A stretch of DNA of 7,356 nt from RGIG1934 sp045122895 (lineage in GTDB: Bacteria > Bacillota > Clostridia > Lachnospirales > Lachnospiraceae): the NCBI GenBank assembly GCA_045122895.1, contig JBGVIE010000055.1, positions 1 through 7,356 on the forward strand, in the 5' to 3' direction. Shown here piece by piece: positions 4,838 through 7,356 of this stretch. Position 1 is the stretch's first letter. Each line of letters opens with the position of its first letter. The notes beneath the pieces were generated by a model. The model made no database searches, had not been told where the DNA came from, and saw nothing but the letters and a program-made list of their open reading frames with translations. A program made the translations under genes and the position numbers.

Positions 4838-5797
4838 GTGTTCGATTTTGAAAAACCAAATATTGACATCGTAGAGATATCAGAAGATAAGAAATACGGT
4901 AAATTTGTCGTTGAACCTCTTGAAAGAGGTTACGGTACTACACTTGGTAATTCACTTAGAAGAATTATGCTTTCTTCATTACCGGGTGCTGCTGTAAGTC
5001 AGGTTAATATAGATGGAGTTCTTCATGAGTTCAGTTCTATTCCTGGAGTAAAGGAAGACGTAACGGAAATTATTATGAACATTAAATCTTTAGCTATAAA
5101 GAATGACAGTAGCAGTAATGAACCTAAGACAGCCTATATTGAAATGACCGGAGACGGTGTTGTAACAGCTGCAGATATCAAGACAGATGCAGATGTTGAA
5201 ATTCTTAATCCAGACCAGGTTATCGCAACACTTAATGGTGGTGCTGATAGCAGACTCAATATGGAGTTAACAATCACAAAGGGTAGAGGATATGTAAGTT
5301 CAGACAAGAATAAGAAAGAGGATACACCAATTGGTGTAATCGCCATTGATTCTATCTATACACCGGTAGAACGTGTGAACTTAGCAATTGAGAATACTCG
5401 TGTTGGTCAGATTACAGATTATGACAAATTAACATTAGAAGTATATACAAACGGAACATTAGCTCCAGATGAAGCTGTAAGCTTGGCAGCTAAGGTTCTT
5501 AATGAGCACCTTAACTTATTCATCAATCTTTCAGAAGTAGCACTTAACGCAGATGTTATGGTTGAGAAAGAAGTAAACGAAAAAGTTAAAGTGTTAGAAA
5601 TGAACATAGACGAATTAGAGTTATCAGTTCGTTCATACAACTGCTTAAAGAGAGCCGGAATCAATACAGTTGAAGAGTTAACAAACAGAACTCCGGAAGA
5701 TATGATGAAGGTAAGAAATCTTGGTAAGAAGTCACTGGAAGAAGTTCTTAACAAGTTAAAAGATTTAGGTTTGCACTTACAGCCTAACGAAGATTAA
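4838..5797 (+). CDS. rpoA: DNA-directed RNA polymerase alpha subunit
   Basis: The alpha subunit dimerises to nucleate assembly of core RNA polymerase, and its C-terminal domain binds promoter UP elements and activators. The 319-residue protein starts with GTG at 4838, 9 nt after the GGAGG at 4824-4828. The N-terminal dimerisation domain carries FVVEPLERGYGTTLGNSLRRIMLSSLPGAAV at 23-53. A short acidic/lysine-rich linker (about 232-252) follows. The C-terminal domain from about 255 has VRSYNCLKRAGI (264-275) and NLGKKSLEE (294-302). The DNA-contact residues R265, N268, C269 and K271, and G296, K298 and S299, are all present and fall at the same numbers as in E. coli. Placement between rpsD and rplQ is canonical and ties RNA polymerase supply to ribosome synthesis. 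Confidence 0.98.
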   Translation: MFDFEKPNIDIVEISEDKKYGKFVVEPLERGYGTTLGNSLRRIMLSSLPGAAVSQVNIDGVLHEFSSIPGVKEDVTEIIMNIKSLAIKNDSSSNEPKTAYIEMTGDGVVTAADIKTDADVEILNPDQVIATLNGGADSRLNMELTITKGRGYVSSDKNKKEDTPIGVIAIDSIYTPVERVNLAIENTRVGQITDYDKLTLEVYTNGTLAPDEAVSLAAKVLNEHLNLFINLSEVALNADVMVEKEVNEKVKVLEMNIDELELSVRSYNCLKRAGINTVEELTNRTPEDMMKVRNLGKKSLEEVLNKLKDLGLHLQPNED

Positions 5798-5833
5798 TCA
5801 GTTGTACAATGAAGTAAAGGAGGCAATAGCACA

Positions 5834-6370
5834 ATGGCAGGATATAGAAAGCTTGGAAGAACTGCTAGTCAGAGAAAAGCGTTAATCAGAGGCCAGGTAA
5901 CATCATTACTTCAGAATGGTAAGATTGTTACTACAGAGACAAGAGCGAAAGAGATTCGTAAAGTCGCTGAAGGATTAATTGCTATGGCAGTTAAGGAAAA
6001 GGATAATTTTGAAGAAGTTACAGTTAAAGCTAAGGTAGCTAGAAAAGATAAAGACGGTAAGAGAGTTAAGGAAGTTGTAGATGGTAAGAAAGTTACAGTT
6101 TACGATGAAGTAGAAAAGACAATCAAGAAGGATATGCCTTCACGTCTCCATGCTAGAAGACAGATGCTTAAGGTTCTTTACACAGTAAAGGAAGTTCCAA
6201 CAGAAGCAGCTGGAAAGAAGAAGGCTACTAAAGAAGTAGACTTAACACAGAAGTTATTCGATGAAATCGCTCCAAAGTATGCTGATCGTAACGGTGGTTA
6301 CACAAGAATCGTTAAGATTGGACAGAGAAAAGGCGATGCAGCTATGGAAGTTTTACTTGAGTTAGTATAA
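5834..6370 (+). CDS. rplQ: 50S ribosomal protein bL17 with internal insertion
   Basis: bL17 lies near the polypeptide exit tunnel of the 50S subunit. The start (MAGYRKLGRTASQRKALIRG, 1-20, then TTETRAKEIR, 33-42) and the end (LHARRQ, 105-110; GGYTRIVKIGQRKGDAAMEVLLELV, 154-178) match the family closely. The protein has 178 residues, against about 113-130 usually. The excess is mainly about 48 residues between AMAVKEKDN and LHARRQ (about 56-103), rich in K, D, E and V, plus about 9 residues near 122-136. From memory, lengthened bL17 occurs in Lachnospiraceae, so this is probably a lineage trait and not an error: the frame is intact and codon use is uniform. The ribosome binding site AAAGGAGG (5816-5823) is 10 nt upstream. 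Last gene of the alpha operon. Confidence 0.97.
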   Translation: MAGYRKLGRTASQRKALIRGQVTSLLQNGKIVTTETRAKEIRKVAEGLIAMAVKEKDNFEEVTVKAKVARKDKDGKRVKEVVDGKKVTVYDEVEKTIKKDMPSRLHARRQMLKVLYTVKEVPTEAAGKKKATKEVDLTQKLFDEIAPKYADRNGGYTRIVKIGQRKGDAAMEVLLELV

Positions 6371-6386
6371 TTCATAGAGTAGAAAT

Positions 6387-6422
6387 AAAGCTCTGGTTAC
6401 ATATGTGACCGGAGCTTTTTTT
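6387..6422 (+). terminator. Rho-independent terminator of the alpha operon
   Basis: Bases 6387-6400 pair with 6405-6418: 14 pairs including two wobbles, around an ATAT loop, followed by an unbroken run of seven T (6416-6422). It lies 16 nt after the rplQ stop. The stem and T-run are textbook. It separates the ribosomal operon from prfC. Confidence 0.93.
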
Positions 6423-6423
6423 G

Positions 6424-6452
6424 TTGACTAAGCATACAAAAAAAGGTACTAT
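6424..6452 (+). promoter_or_regulatory. Sigma-A-type promoter for prfC
   Basis: The -35 TTGACT (6424-6429, five of six consensus bases) and -10 TACTAT (6447-6452, four of six) are 17 nt apart. The spacer holds a run of seven A. It begins right after the terminator T-run, giving prfC its own transcription unit. An overlapping TATCAT at 6452-6457 is closer to the -10 consensus but 22 nt from the -35. Confidence 0.65.
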
Positions 6453-6491
6453 ATCATACAGTAAAAAAGAAAATTACAGGAGGACACCAAG

Positions 6492-7356
6492 GTGGCTGAT
6501 ATAACAAGTGAAATTAAGAAAAGAAGAACTTTTGCAATAATTTCCCATCCGGATGCAGGTAAGACTACATTGACAGAAAAGTTTTTGCTCTACGGGGGAG
6601 CTATCAATCTTGCAGGAAGTGTAAAAGGCAAGAAAACAGCAAAGCATGCAGTATCAGACTGGATGGAAATCGAGAAAGAAAGAGGTATTTCAGTAACATC
6701 CTCAGTACTTCAATTTAATTATGATGGATTTTGCATTAATATTCTGGATACACCGGGGCATCAGGATTTCTCGGAAGATACCTACAGAACACTTATGGCT
6801 GCAGACTCTGCGGTAATGGTAATTGATGCATCAAAGGGTGTAGAAAAGCAGACAATCAAGCTTTTTAAGGTGTGTGTAATGAGACATATACCAATTTTTA
6901 CATTTATTAATAAGATGGATAGAGAGGCAAATGATCCTTTTGAACTTCTTGATGATATCGAGAATGTACTTGGAATTAAGACCTGTCCAATCAACTGGCC
7001 AATAGGTTCAGGCAAGGAATTCAAGGGTGTATATGAGAGAAAAGAAGGAATGGTAACGACCTTTAAGGCTGCTATGAATGGGCAGAAGGAAGTTGATTCG
7101 ACAAAACTACCAATAGACAGTGAAGAGTTGTTGGCAGAAATAGGACAGGATAAGTATGACAAATTGCAGGAAGATATAGAATTGCTTGACGGAGCCAGTG
7201 CAGAATTTGATTTAGATGAAATTCAGGCAGGTGAGTTATCTCCGGTATTTTTTGGCTCTGCCTTAACAAACTTTGGTGTTGAGAATTTCCTAAGACATTT
7301 TCTTGATATGACAACATCACCATTATCAAGGAAATCAAACCAGGGAGAGATTGATC
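6492..7356 (+). CDS. prfC: Peptide chain release factor 3, 3'-truncated by the window edge
   Basis: RF3 is a translational GTPase that removes RF1 or RF2 from the ribosome after peptide release. Translation from GTG at 6492 is open to the window end, giving 288 residues of a family usually about 525-530 long. The ribosome binding site AGGAGGA (6478-6484) is 7 nt upstream. GTPase motifs: G1 SHPDAGKTT (18-26), in which HPDAGKT is an RF3 hallmark; switch I ERGISVTSS (63-71); G3 DTPGHQDFSEDTYRTL (86-101), also diagnostic for RF3 over EF-G; G4 NKMDR (140-144); G5 FGSALTNFGV (254-263). The C-terminal domains lie beyond the window. It is read from its own promoter after the alpha-operon terminator. 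RF3 is absent from many bacteria, so its presence is informative. Confidence 0.97.
   Translation, partial: MADITSEIKKRRTFAIISHPDAGKTTLTEKFLLYGGAINLAGSVKGKKTAKHAVSDWMEIEKERGISVTSSVLQFNYDGFCINILDTPGHQDFSEDTYRTLMAADSAVMVIDASKGVEKQTIKLFKVCVMRHIPIFTFINKMDREANDPFELLDDIENVLGIKTCPINWPIGSGKEFKGVYERKEGMVTTFKAAMNGQKEVDSTKLPIDSEELLAEIGQDKYDKLQEDIELLDGASAEFDLDEIQAGELSPVFFGSALTNFGVENFLRHFLDMTTSPLSRKSNQGEID

Noticed and set aside
6387..6422. L17 downstream element (a described RNA motif after rplQ in some Firmicutes)
   Set aside because: The sequence is fully explained by a simple 14-pair terminator with a T-run; no extra structure is visible.

Overview
The window is a stretch of the conserved spc/alpha ribosomal-protein gene cluster of a low-GC Gram-positive bacterium. 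All genes are on the + strand, in the order secY (5' end missing) - adk - map - infA - rpmJ - rpsM - rpsK - rpsD - rpoA - rplQ, followed by a strong terminator and then prfC (3' end missing). The AT-rich sequence, near-perfect AGGAGG ribosome binding sites, use of GTG starts, rpsD inside the alpha operon, and an unusually long bL17 with an internal insertion all point to class Clostridia, most probably family Lachnospiraceae. The genus cannot be fixed from the sequence alone.

Layout: 1-1121 secY; 1122-1218 a spacer with a long hairpin; 1219-2623 adk and map, tightly coupled; 2677-2895 infA; 2892-2990 an inverted repeat over the infA stop, then a sigma-A-like promoter with an extended -10; 2991-3104 rpmJ; 3105-3388 a 284-nt non-coding spacer rich in hairpins; 3389-6370 the alpha operon rpsM-rpsK-rpsD-rpoA-rplQ with short spacers (19-41 nt); 6387-6422 intrinsic terminator; 6424-6452 promoter; 6492-7356 the first 288 codons of prfC. 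No stretch over 300 bases lacks a gene. No tRNA, rRNA, CRISPR array, IS element or prophage gene was seen.

The genes work together in protein synthesis. SecY is the membrane channel for exported proteins, Adk supplies and balances adenine nucleotides, Map trims the initiator methionine, IF-1 acts in initiation, uS13, uS11, uS4, bL36 and bL17 are ribosome parts, RpoA is the RNA polymerase alpha subunit, and RF3 recycles release factors at termination.

The coding content is ordinary housekeeping. The most interesting part is the rpmJ-rpsM spacer. It can form at least four consecutive hairpins, two of them with tetraloops on stems of 11 and 13 pairs, plus a distal closing stem just before the rpsM ribosome binding site. 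It looks like a structured mRNA leader of the alpha operon, plausibly an autoregulatory ribosomal-protein (for example S4) binding site, but that role is inference.
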